Shown here: positions 57,060-64,000 of the stretch, piece by piece
Layout of the letters: the number at the start of each line of letters is the position of its first letter
Position numbering within the stretch: position 1 is the stretch's first letter
From: Candidatus Omnitrophica bacterium UBA6210
GTDB lineage: Bacteria > Omnitrophota > Gorgyraeia > Velamenicoccales > Velamenicoccaceae
Length of the DNA: 64,000 bases
Reading direction: 5' to 3'
Assembly: GCA_002421805.1 (NCBI GenBank)
Contig: DISM01000002.1
Span: forward strand, 62,001 to 126,000
Program-made: the position numbers and the translations under genes
The notes under the pieces: model-generated
Told to the model about the DNA's origin: nothing
The model's input: only the letters and a program-made list of their open reading frames with translations
Databases searched by the model: none

Positions 57060-57087
57060 TTTACAAACGACCTCGCGGCGATATAAT
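57060..57087 (+). promoter_or_regulatory. Promoter of the MscS-trehalose operon
   Basis: TTTACA (57060-57065) and TATAAT (57082-57087) are separated by 16 bases. The leader is about 87 bases, with an AAAGGAA site before ATG 57181. Confidence 0.75.
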
Positions 57088-57180
57088 AAAAATACTTCGT
57101 ATCCTTTTTATCTATTATTTCATCCGTGTCTTTCCGGCTTTTCTTAACACGCCCCACGCTCGACTTAAAAGGAAAATACC

Positions 57181-58248
57181 ATGACCCATCCTGCTATAGC
57201 CGTCTGGCTTCAAGAAGTAAGGATCGTCCTGATTCCCCTGGCGATATTCCTCGCCACTATCTTTGCCGGTGTGGCCGTCAAAAGGGTTATTTTTGTGCGC
57301 CTGAGCCGTTGGGCCCTTACCACCAAACATCAGATCGACGACATCATCATTGAAAGCATCCGCCAGCCTCTCATGATCTGGTTCGTCATGCTGGGGCTCT
57401 ATCTGGCCCTGGGTGCCACAAGTCTGCCCGAACACTGGGTGCAGACGATCGGAAAGATCCTTGTCGCTCTGGGGATATTCTCGGCGACATTGGCAATAGC
57501 CGCAATTGTCGGCAAGCTGATCAGCCTCTATGCCGCCAAGATCGAAGGCGTCATGCCAGTGACCTCGCTGACCCAAAATATCAGCCGGATCATTATCTTC
57601 GGCATCGGCGTCATGATCGTCATGAACAGCCTCGGCATCTCCATCACGCCGATCCTGGCAACCCTGGGCGTTGGCGGATTGGCGGTCGCCCTGGCCCTGC
57701 AGGACACCCTATCCAATCTCTTCGCGGGATTTCACACGACAATCGCCCGCCAGGTGCGCGTCGGAGACTATGTGAAGCTGGAAACAGGAGAAGAGGGATA
57801 CGTTACGGATATCAACTGGCGCACGACCAAGATCCGCATGCTGCCCAATAATGTCGTCCTTGTGCCGAACGCCAAGCTCACACAAGCCATCATCGTCAAT
57901 TACTATCTTCCCGACAAGGAAATGGCCGTCCTGATCAACCTGGGCGTGCACTATAACAGCGACCTCAAAAAGGTCGAGCGCGTCACCTGCGAAGTCGCCA
58001 AAGACGTCATGAAAGAAGTCCCCGGAGGCGTACCCGAATTTGATCCGTTCATCCGCTATAATAGCTTTGGCGATTTCAGCATTAATTTCACGGCCATCCT
58101 GAGAGCAAAGGAATTCACTGACCAATACCTCATCAAGCACGAATTCATCAAACGCCTGCACGAACGCTTCACCCGGGAAAACATTACCATCCCATATCCC
58201 ATCCGCGCGATCAACTACGGACAGGAAGACGCGCAAAAACGGGAATAG
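57181..58248 (+). CDS. MscS-type mechanosensitive channel
   Basis: The 355-residue protein has three or four N-terminal membrane helices and the MscS core: GVGGLAVALALQDTLSNLFA (pore helix), RQVRVGDYVKLETGEEGYV and MLPNNVVLVPNAKL. It opens under membrane tension to release solutes on sudden dilution. Its place as the first gene of an osmolyte synthesis operon fits, giving both arms of osmotic control. It ends 2 bases before the trehalose-6-phosphate synthase gene. Confidence 0.93.
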   Translation: MTHPAIAVWLQEVRIVLIPLAIFLATIFAGVAVKRVIFVRLSRWALTTKHQIDDIIIESIRQPLMIWFVMLGLYLALGATSLPEHWVQTIGKILVALGIFSATLAIAAIVGKLISLYAAKIEGVMPVTSLTQNISRIIIFGIGVMIVMNSLGISITPILATLGVGGLAVALALQDTLSNLFAGFHTTIARQVRVGDYVKLETGEEGYVTDINWRTTKIRMLPNNVVLVPNAKLTQAIIVNYYLPDKEMAVLINLGVHYNSDLKKVERVTCEVAKDVMKEVPGGVPEFDPFIRYNSFGDFSINFTAILRAKEFTDQYLIKHEFIKRLHERFTRENITIPYPIRAINYGQEDAQKRE

Positions 58249-58250
58249 CC

Positions 58251-59729
58251 ATGTGGACAAAAGAGACGCTCCACCAAATCGTCGGCGAAAAACTGGGGGA
58301 TTATCTTTTCATCGTCGTCTCCAACAGGGAGCCCTATGTCCATCAGTTTAAAATGGGCAAGATCGAATACATCCGCGGCGCCGGCGGTGTCATCACGGCC
58401 CTGGATCCCGTCATGCAAGCCTCAAATGGTCTATGGGTTGCCCAGGGATCCGGAGATGCCGACCGGAAAGTAACGGATAAAAGCGGCAAGCTCCGTGTGC
58501 CTCCCGACAACCCGTCCTATACGCTCAAGCGCGTCTGGCTCACCAAAGAAGAAGAAAACGGCTATTATTTCGGCTATTCCAACGAAGCCATCTGGCCCCT
58601 TTGCCACCTGGCATTCCAGCGGCCGACATTCCGCGAAGAAGACTGGAGACATTACGAACGGGTCAACCGGAAATTCGCGGATGCGATTTTAAGCGAGATC
58701 GGAGACAAGAAGGCCTTCATCTGGATCCAGGACTATCACCTCTGCCTTTTGCCTCGCTATCTCAAGGAACAGGCAGGCAACCAGCTTATCATCGCACACT
58801 TCTGGCACATCCCCTGGCCGTCGCACGAAGTCTTCCGTATCTGCCCCCAAAGAAAAGAGATCCTCGAAGGGCTCCTGGCCAATGACTTGCTTGGTTTCCA
58901 CATCCGATACCATTGCGATAGCTTCCTGACGGCGATCGACAGGGAACTGGAGAGCAAGATCGACAGAGAACGATTCTCCGTCATCAAGGGCGGCCACGAG
59001 ACCCTCATCCGGCCCTATCCCATCAGCGTCGATTTTGAAGGCATCAGTTCCGCCGCCGATTCCGAAAAGGTCAAAAAAGCGCAAGAGGCCCTTATTGAAG
59101 AGTTCCACCTGGAAGACCAAGCGGTCCTCCTGGGCATCGACCGCATTGACTACACAAAAGGCATCCCCGAAAGAATGCTGGCCGTCGACCGCCTCCTGGA
59201 AAAAGAGCCGAACCTCAAGGAAAAAATCACGCTCTTTCAGGTCGGCGAGATCAGCCGTCTTCATATCCCCAGGTATAAAGCCTTAAATGACGAGATCAAC
59301 GCTCTGGTCGAACAAATCAACTGGAAACATTCAACCGATAACTGGAAGCCTATTACCCTTGTACGACGCCATCTGAATCTCCAGGAACTTCTGGCCCTGC
59401 ACCGTTATGCCCGCGTCTGCCTGGTAAGCTCGCTCCATGACGGCATGAACCTTGTCGCCAAGGAATTTGTTTCCAGCCGCACCGACAACAGAGGCGCCCT
59501 CGTCTTGAGCCAGTTCACCGGCGCATCGCGGGAATTAACAGATGCCATTCTCGTCAATCCCTATGACCGACAGAATATCTCGGATGGCATCTATGTGGCC
59601 CTAAACCTTCCGGAAGACGAAGAACAAAAGCGCATGATGAAAATGCGCGAGATCGTGCAGAACAACAACATCTTTCGCTGGGCAGGCAAGATCATCTCTG
59701 AATTGCTTAAGTTTGAATTCAAGGAATAA
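58251..59729 (+). CDS. otsA: Trehalose-6-phosphate synthase (GT20)
   Basis: The 492-residue GT-B enzyme carries VVSNREPYV near residue 20, IRGAGGVITALDP, WIQDYHLCLLPRY, GIDRIDYTKGIPERML and SSLHDGMNLVAKEFV. It would join UDP-glucose (or another NDP-glucose) with glucose-6-phosphate. In the last motif the usual Arg of RDGMNLV is His, so the donor or acceptor may differ from E. coli OtsA. The adjacent phosphatase supports trehalose or a similar glucosyl osmolyte as the product. Confidence 0.9.
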   Translation: MWTKETLHQIVGEKLGDYLFIVVSNREPYVHQFKMGKIEYIRGAGGVITALDPVMQASNGLWVAQGSGDADRKVTDKSGKLRVPPDNPSYTLKRVWLTKEEENGYYFGYSNEAIWPLCHLAFQRPTFREEDWRHYERVNRKFADAILSEIGDKKAFIWIQDYHLCLLPRYLKEQAGNQLIIAHFWHIPWPSHEVFRICPQRKEILEGLLANDLLGFHIRYHCDSFLTAIDRELESKIDRERFSVIKGGHETLIRPYPISVDFEGISSAADSEKVKKAQEALIEEFHLEDQAVLLGIDRIDYTKGIPERMLAVDRLLEKEPNLKEKITLFQVGEISRLHIPRYKALNDEINALVEQINWKHSTDNWKPITLVRRHLNLQELLALHRYARVCLVSSLHDGMNLVAKEFVSSRTDNRGALVLSQFTGASRELTDAILVNPYDRQNISDGIYVALNLPEDEEQKRMMKMREIVQNNNIFRWAGKIISELLKFEFKE

Positions 59730-59738
59730 TGCCCTTTT

Positions 59739-60545
59739 ATGAAAAACCTCTTTTGCGATTGGGATCGCATCCAGCTGCTCGTCCAACAGAGGCCCTTGCT
59801 TATCTGCCTTGATTACGACGGAACCCTGAGCCCGATCGCGCCGACGCCAGGACAGGCCATCCTGCCGGGAAAAACGAAACGGATCCTTCGGGCCCTTGCT
59901 GCGTCCCCCGGCGTATTCCTCGCGGTCGTCAGCGGCCGGTCCATGCCTGACGTCAAATCCATGGTCGGCTTAAAAAATATCGTCTATTCGGGAAACCATG
60001 GCTTCGAAGCAGAAGGGAATGGCATCAGGTTCAAGCTCCGCATCCCGGCCGCCTATAACAGAATCGTTGCCCGACTCGAGAGGACGCTCAGAGATAAATA
60101 TAAAACAACGCGGGGCGTCGTTATCGAGAACAAAAAACCTTTCCTGGCCGTCCATTATCGCCTGGCAGACAAAAATAATATTCCGAACATCCGGAAGATC
60201 TTCCGCCAAACCGTAAAAGAAGCGGGCGCAAAACAGCTCATCCGCACAAAAACCGGCAAGATGGTCCTGGAGATCCAGCCGTCCGTGGACTGGGACAAAG
60301 GCAAGATCGTCCAGTGGCTGCTGACAAAAAAGAGATCCATGCACGGCGGGCAAAACATCTTGCCCATCTACGTCGGAGATGATATAACGGATGAAGACGC
60401 TTTCGGCACGCTGAGAAACAAAGGGATCACCATCCTTGTGGGGCGCTCCCGGGCATCCGGCGCGCAATACTACCTTTCAGACACGGACAAAGTCCATGCG
60501 TTCCTGAAACGTATCGTATCGTTGAAATCCGCCAAGAAAACATGA
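59739..60545 (+). CDS. otsB: Trehalose-6-phosphate phosphatase (HAD family)
   Basis: The 268-residue product has LICLDYDGTLSPIAPTP (Asp25, Asp27), AVVSGRSMPDV, GNHGFEAEG and YVGDDITDEDAFGTL, the OtsB signatures. It dephosphorylates the product of the synthase encoded 9 bases upstream. The end overlaps the next gene as ATGA. Together with MscS and TreT it forms the osmotic operon. Confidence 0.93.
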   Translation: MKNLFCDWDRIQLLVQQRPLLICLDYDGTLSPIAPTPGQAILPGKTKRILRALAASPGVFLAVVSGRSMPDVKSMVGLKNIVYSGNHGFEAEGNGIRFKLRIPAAYNRIVARLERTLRDKYKTTRGVVIENKKPFLAVHYRLADKNNIPNIRKIFRQTVKEAGAKQLIRTKTGKMVLEIQPSVDWDKGKIVQWLLTKKRSMHGGQNILPIYVGDDITDEDAFGTLRNKGITILVGRSRASGAQYYLSDTDKVHAFLKRIVSLKSAKKT

Positions 60546-61213
60546 CAGAAGCCATCAAAGCCAAAGAGCCTTTCCGCTTTTACACCCGGTGGCACCTCTC
60601 GGAGCTCCTGGGCATCAAGGCATCCAATTTAGGACAGCTCCTGGAACACATCAAAAACGTCCCGGGCTCCTGCATCTATCATCATACCCATCGCTTCCTG
60701 CAGCAACATCAGTATCTTTCCCCCGAACCGCCGAACGATTTCGCCTACTGGGTAAGGGGAGTCCTGGGCGACGACGAGCTGGGGGAGAGGCTGGCCAGTA
60801 TCGACACGATCCAGTACAAGACGATCCGCTCCCTGCGCGAAAAGATCGTCGAAACAATCGAAGAATATCTCAAAGGCAACCCCAGGGCAAACCTCCGTTT
60901 TGCCAGGGAAGACGAACAATTCCATTTCATCAAATCCGTCAGCTTTATCGCCCCTACGAACGATACGGCGACAGACCTGCGGGAATTCGCCGAGGCGCTC
61001 AAGAAAGTCACGATCGATTCCATCTATTTTCACATCTTTGAGGCGCATCTCAGGCTGGAAAAGGGGACCAATGACTTCTCCAACTGGCTGGAAACATCCC
61101 TGCAGGAAAACGGATTGGCGGCAAAGATTGCCAGGCTCGATCCTTATACATACACACTGGACGGTCTAAGAAAAACAATCTTGAAGATCGTTGAAAAAAG
61201 ATTGGCGGCTTGA
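60542..61213 (+). CDS. DUF5752-like protein made of two similar halves
   Basis: The 223-residue product consists of two halves of about 100 residues that align with each other: FYTRWHLSELLG, PPNDFAYWVRGVLGDDELG and IDTIQY in the first, FIKSVSFIAPTND, TNDFSNWLETSLQENGLA and LDPYTY in the second. Both end in KIVE-type helices (LREKIVETIEEYL and LRKTILKIVEKRL). The soluble helical protein fits the DUF5752 family; function is unknown. Its place between OtsB and TreT suggests a role in this glycosyl pathway. Confidence 0.8.
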   Translation: MTEAIKAKEPFRFYTRWHLSELLGIKASNLGQLLEHIKNVPGSCIYHHTHRFLQQHQYLSPEPPNDFAYWVRGVLGDDELGERLASIDTIQYKTIRSLREKIVETIEEYLKGNPRANLRFAREDEQFHFIKSVSFIAPTNDTATDLREFAEALKKVTIDSIYFHIFEAHLRLEKGTNDFSNWLETSLQENGLAAKIARLDPYTYTLDGLRKTILKIVEKRLAA

Positions 61214-61216
61214 CGC

Positions 61217-62428
61217 ATGGTCCACATCAACGACTATATCCCCATTGTTGGACAATCTACGATCGACGACCTGAAACTGCTTGCCGAACGCCTCAAGGGC
61301 AAGGTCATCCAGCATATCAACTCTACCTCCGTCGGAGGAGGTGTGGCGGAAATTCTTAACCGCATGGTGCCTCTCTTAGGAGAGCTCGGCGTCGACAGCC
61401 GCTGGGACCTCATCAAAGGCGGAGCCCAATTCTTTGACGTCACAAAGAAATTCCACAATGCCCTGCACGGCCGGCCGCAAGACATCACGGACCACGATCT
61501 GGAAATCTTCACGGAAACAACAGAGACAAACCTAGGGCTCATGAACACCTATGGCGACATCGTCTTCATCCATGATCCTCAACCGATCGGCCTCATCAAA
61601 AAGAAATCCGGGAATAAATGGTTGTGGCGCTGCCATATCGACGTTTCACATCCCCATCAAAAAGTCTGGGATTTCCTCATGTCGTTCATCCCGGGCTACG
61701 ACGCCGCTGTCTTCTCGTCGCCGATCTTCTCACAGAGCCTGCCGATCCGCCAATTCCTGATCTCGCCGTCCATCGATCCATTGAGCGATAAAAACAAGGA
61801 ACTCTCTCAGGACGAGATCGACGCGGCCCTTGAAAAATACAACATCGTCAGGGACAAACCCATCATTACGCAGATCTCACGCTTTGACAGGCTTAAAGAC
61901 CCTCTAGGCGTCATCGATGCCTACCTGCAGGTCAAAAAATACATCGACTGCCAACTCATCCTGGCAGGGGGGACGGCCACAGACGATCCTGAAGGCGTCC
62001 AGGTCCTGGCCGAAGTCCAGGAAAAAGCAAAAAAGGACCCGGACATCCACGTCCTTCTCTTGCCGCAAGATGACATCCTCATCAACGCCCTGCAAAGGGC
62101 CTCCGACGTCATCATCCAGAAATCCCTCAAAGAAGGATTCGGCCTGACAGTTGCCGAAGCGCTCTGGAAAGCCAAACCGATCGTCGCTTCCCACGTAGGA
62201 GGCATCTCCCTACAGGTAAAACATAAATATTCAGGACTTCTATGCCACTCCATCGAGGGAGCGGCCTTTGCCATCAAGCAGCTCCTCAATAATCCTGAGT
62301 ATGCCAAAAAGCTCGGAGAGAATGGACGGGAACATATCAAAAATAATTTTCTGCTGACACGGCACCTGAAAGAATACATGCTTCTGTTCTTGTCTCTGTA
62401 CCATCCAGAGGACATCGTCTACCTCTAA
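61217..62428 (+). CDS. treT: TreT-like trehalose synthase / GT4 glycosyltransferase
   Basis: The 403-residue GT4 protein begins MVHINDYIPIVGQSTIDDLK and contains HINSTSVGGGVAEILNRMVP, DIVFIHDPQPIGLI, CHIDVSHPHQ, ITQISRFDRLKDPLGVIDAY, LILAGG and SLKEGFGLTVAEALWK. These match TreT, which makes trehalose from NDP-glucose and glucose. Having both OtsAB and TreT in one operon is redundant for trehalose alone, so one of them may make another glucoside. It is 3 bases from the DUF5752 gene. Confidence 0.85.
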   Translation: MVHINDYIPIVGQSTIDDLKLLAERLKGKVIQHINSTSVGGGVAEILNRMVPLLGELGVDSRWDLIKGGAQFFDVTKKFHNALHGRPQDITDHDLEIFTETTETNLGLMNTYGDIVFIHDPQPIGLIKKKSGNKWLWRCHIDVSHPHQKVWDFLMSFIPGYDAAVFSSPIFSQSLPIRQFLISPSIDPLSDKNKELSQDEIDAALEKYNIVRDKPIITQISRFDRLKDPLGVIDAYLQVKKYIDCQLILAGGTATDDPEGVQVLAEVQEKAKKDPDIHVLLLPQDDILINALQRASDVIIQKSLKEGFGLTVAEALWKAKPIVASHVGGISLQVKHKYSGLLCHSIEGAAFAIKQLLNNPEYAKKLGENGREHIKNNFLLTRHLKEYMLLFLSLYHPEDIVYL

Positions 62429-62442
62429 AAAACAAAAAAATT

Positions 62443-62470
62443 TTGACCCGGATACCACACAAAAGTGTGG
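62443..62470 (+). promoter_or_regulatory. Perfect CCACAC-GTGTGG inverted repeat near a TTGACC box
   Basis: CCACAC (62455-62460) and GTGTGG (62465-62470) flank AAAA, seven bases after TTGACC (62443-62448). This could be an operator within a weak promoter for the next gene, or a short hairpin ending the treT mRNA. No uridine tract follows. Confidence 0.4.
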
Positions 62471-62516
62471 ATAGGCATCACGACGCCCCTTAATGAAATA
62501 ACACCTCGACGAAACC

Positions 62517-62807
62517 ATGTTCAATCACCAGGCGCGATGGGATAAGGAACTCCCCTTTCAAAAAGGAGATGATTACAGTACGCCTATTGCCGTGACATGT
62601 GTCATGGAAAAAGGGAAAATCACCCCGAAATCCTTTTTATGGAAAAACACAAATTTTGAAATCATGAAAACAAACTTCTCCTGGAAAGACTGCCGTGGAA
62701 AAAAAGAACTCCTTTTTTTCAGCGTCCAGACTCCCTGCGGCCATTACCAGATCGTGTTGTGTCCGGATTCTTCGACATGGTATCTGATAAAACTCCTGGG
62801 ACCGTAG
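62517..62807 (+). CDS. Hypothetical protein, 96 residues
   Basis: The frame encodes a small, basic, beta-looking protein with aromatic residues (SFLWKNTNFEIM, FSWKDCRGKKELLFFSVQ) and the ending STWYLIKLLGP. No family is recognised and no clear ribosome-binding site is seen before ATG 62517. It stands alone between treT and the AsmA-like gene. It may be a genuine small gene because the frame has no internal stops and lies in an otherwise long gap. Confidence 0.5.
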   Translation: MFNHQARWDKELPFQKGDDYSTPIAVTCVMEKGKITPKSFLWKNTNFEIMKTNFSWKDCRGKKELLFFSVQTPCGHYQIVLCPDSSTWYLIKLLGP

Positions 62808-62867
62808 AAAGCTACAAAATCAACCCATGATTACCCCAGCCCGGCCAAACGCATAAAAGAAAACAAG

Positions 62868-62896
62868 TTGACCTCTCCTGCAAACTCCTTTATACT
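62868..62896 (+). promoter_or_regulatory. Promoter of the AsmA-like gene
   Basis: TTGACC (62868-62873) and TATACT (62891-62896) are separated by 17 bases, with a GGGAGG ribosome-binding site before ATG 62942. Confidence 0.75.
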
Positions 62897-62941
62897 CCCT
62901 TTAGTTGAAATAATATCCCCACTTAAAAGGGAGGTCGCCCC

Positions 62942-63907
62942 ATGAAAAAGATTCTCCTGATTGCGGTTATTGTCCTCATCGCCCTGTCGGTCATCGCCGT
63001 CCTCAAGGACCAGATCATCAAGAACACCGTTACCATGGCCACAAGCCAGATCACGGGCGCGCCGACGACCATTGATAGCTTCTCTTTAGGTATCATCCAA
63101 CAAACCGTCACCGTCAAAGGCTTCAAGCTCTACAACCCGCCCGGATTCCCGAAAGAGATCTTCGTCGACATACCCGCCATCCATGTCGCGTTTGTCCTGG
63201 GCGATATCCTCAGAAAAAATATCCACTTTAAAGAAATGGATATCTCACTCAAAGAACTCGTGATCATCAAGGACAAAGAGGGAAAGCTGAATGTGGATGC
63301 CCTCAAGGTCGCCGAAGAGCCGCAAAAACCGAAAGAGGGAACGACCCAAAAACAACCAACAGGACAAATGCCTCTGCAGATCGACCTCTTGAAACTCAGC
63401 ATCGGAAAGATCATCTATAAAGATTATTCCAAGGGTGAAACGCCCAGGATCGAAGTCTATGATCTGGGTTACAAACAGAAGACGTACCAGAACATCACCA
63501 GCGCCCAACAGCTCGTCGCGCTCATCCTCTCGGAAGCCATGAAAGGTACGGCCATTAAAGGCGCCAAGATCTATGCCGCCAGCGCCATTCTGGGCGTCGG
63601 CTTTCTTCCGGCGGGCGTCGCCTTCACCTTAATGGGTAAAGACAGCGCGCAGAATGATTTCAACATCCCATTTGAAAAAGTCTATACAGTGGCCCTGAAC
63701 ACCGTTAAAACGCTCGGCCAGGTCAAATCGGAAGACAAAAACAGCGGGACCATAAAGGTCCTCATCGACAAAGACGACGTGACTGTCAAAGTCCAAAGCG
63801 TAACGGAAAAGACAACGCGGGTCATAGTCCAGGCCAGACGCCTGCTCTTGCCCAGGCCTCAGATCGCCGGAGGGGTCCTGCAGCAGATGATCGATAAACT
63901 CAAATAA
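62942..63907 (+). CDS. AsmA-like protein with C-terminal DUF3568-like domain
   Basis: The 321-residue product has one N-terminal membrane helix (about 3-20) and a region like the start of AsmA (TGAPTTIDSFSLGIIQQTVT, then VKGFKLYNPPGFP and VDALKVAEE). A lysine- and glutamine-rich linker and a hydrophobic stretch near residue 215-235 follow. The final 85 residues (FNIPFEKVYTVALNTVKTLG) resemble the DUF3568/BON-like small lipoprotein fold. AsmA relatives support lipid transport between membranes. Its own promoter precedes it. Confidence 0.75.
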   Translation: MKKILLIAVIVLIALSVIAVLKDQIIKNTVTMATSQITGAPTTIDSFSLGIIQQTVTVKGFKLYNPPGFPKEIFVDIPAIHVAFVLGDILRKNIHFKEMDISLKELVIIKDKEGKLNVDALKVAEEPQKPKEGTTQKQPTGQMPLQIDLLKLSIGKIIYKDYSKGETPRIEVYDLGYKQKTYQNITSAQQLVALILSEAMKGTAIKGAKIYAASAILGVGFLPAGVAFTLMGKDSAQNDFNIPFEKVYTVALNTVKTLGQVKSEDKNSGTIKVLIDKDDVTVKVQSVTEKTTRVIVQARRLLLPRPQIAGGVLQQMIDKLK

Positions 63908-63956
63908 GACCCCCGGGGCAGTAGCTACGGTTATCATTTCTAACCGGAGGAGATAT

Positions 63957-64000
63957 ATGAACAAGCTCAGAATGCACATTTTTAAGATCAAGAACCGCAA
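63957..64000 (+). CDS. Start of a gene cut by the window end
   Basis: ATG 63957 follows a GGAGGAGA ribosome-binding site and opens MNKLRMHIFKIKN before the window ends. The basic start gives no family information. Confidence 0.5.
   Translation, partial: MNKLRMHIFKIKNR

Noticed and set aside
1..64000. CRISPR arrays, insertion sequences, integrases, phage genes, rRNA
   Set aside because: No regularly spaced repeats, no transposase or integrase motifs, and no rRNA-like sequence were seen. The palindromic repeats at 14980-15229 and 27321 have no transposase nearby.

Overview
The window is about 64 kb of bacterial chromosome. It is densely packed, almost entirely coded on the + strand, and arranged in long runs of overlapping genes. 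The organism has an outer membrane: there is a TonB-dependent receptor with a TonB protein, heptose-synthesis genes (gmhA and an hldE-type cytidylyltransferase), a SPOR protein, an OmpA-LysM protein and several lipoproteins. A small basic protein at 33572-33853 opens with the signature of a family known from the Planctomycetes-Verrucomicrobia-Chlamydiae (PVC) superphylum. Together with a PPi-type phosphofructokinase, a ThiD2-type HMP-P kinase and many PilZ proteins, this suggests a PVC-related lineage such as Candidatus Omnitrophota. That placement is inference. No rRNA, CRISPR array, transposase or phage gene was found.

Layout. At 1-4019 lie the end of cmk, lepA, lepB, pgsA and plsY. At 4172-4345 a short leader can fold into two competing hairpins ahead of an orphan gene. 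From 5452 to 14789 lies a cobalamin uptake and salvage region: two cobalamin-riboswitch-like leaders, btuFCD, cobC, cobU, cobT, cobS, a PP-loop amidotransferase-like gene, btuB and a TonB gene. At 14881-22496 are a repeat-rich leader for ribosomal protein S21, a MEMO protein, aroQ, an aminopeptidase, efp, accBC and an Asp23/AmaP-like pair. At 22592-27143 are a phosphofructokinase, heptose genes and a thiamine block (thiD2, thiE, thiC), followed by tRNA-Gly. At 27388-35628 are a degenerate M23 lipoprotein, an AAA ATPase, phosphoesterases, an HD-GYP protein, SPOR and small basic proteins, a site-2 protease and aroB.

From 35620 to 51194 the window is rich in c-di-GMP-related and envelope genes: three PilZ proteins (one fused to STAS), a REC-GGDDF-MshEN fusion, a GspB-like protein, truD, uppP, an acyl-CoA synthetase, lexA, a response regulator and OmpA/LysM/peptidoglycan-binding proteins. 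At 51293-57050 are a radical SAM gene with a broken or unusual start, a secreted gluzincin, pncB, a thiol peroxidase fused to a pterin carbinolamine dehydratase, and a YgjP-like protease. At 57060-62428 one strong promoter precedes an osmotic-stress operon: an MscS channel, trehalose-6-phosphate synthase and phosphatase, a protein built of two related halves, and a TreT-like glycosyltransferase. The window ends with an AsmA-like protein and the first codons of another gene.

A recurring pattern is a -10 box, often preceded by TGN, only 6-12 bases upstream of a start codon that has no Shine-Dalgarno sequence. This implies leaderless or near-leaderless mRNAs for at least seven genes here, including a previously unannotated 24-codon reading frame at 45165-45239 that is joined by an ATGA overlap to the next gene.
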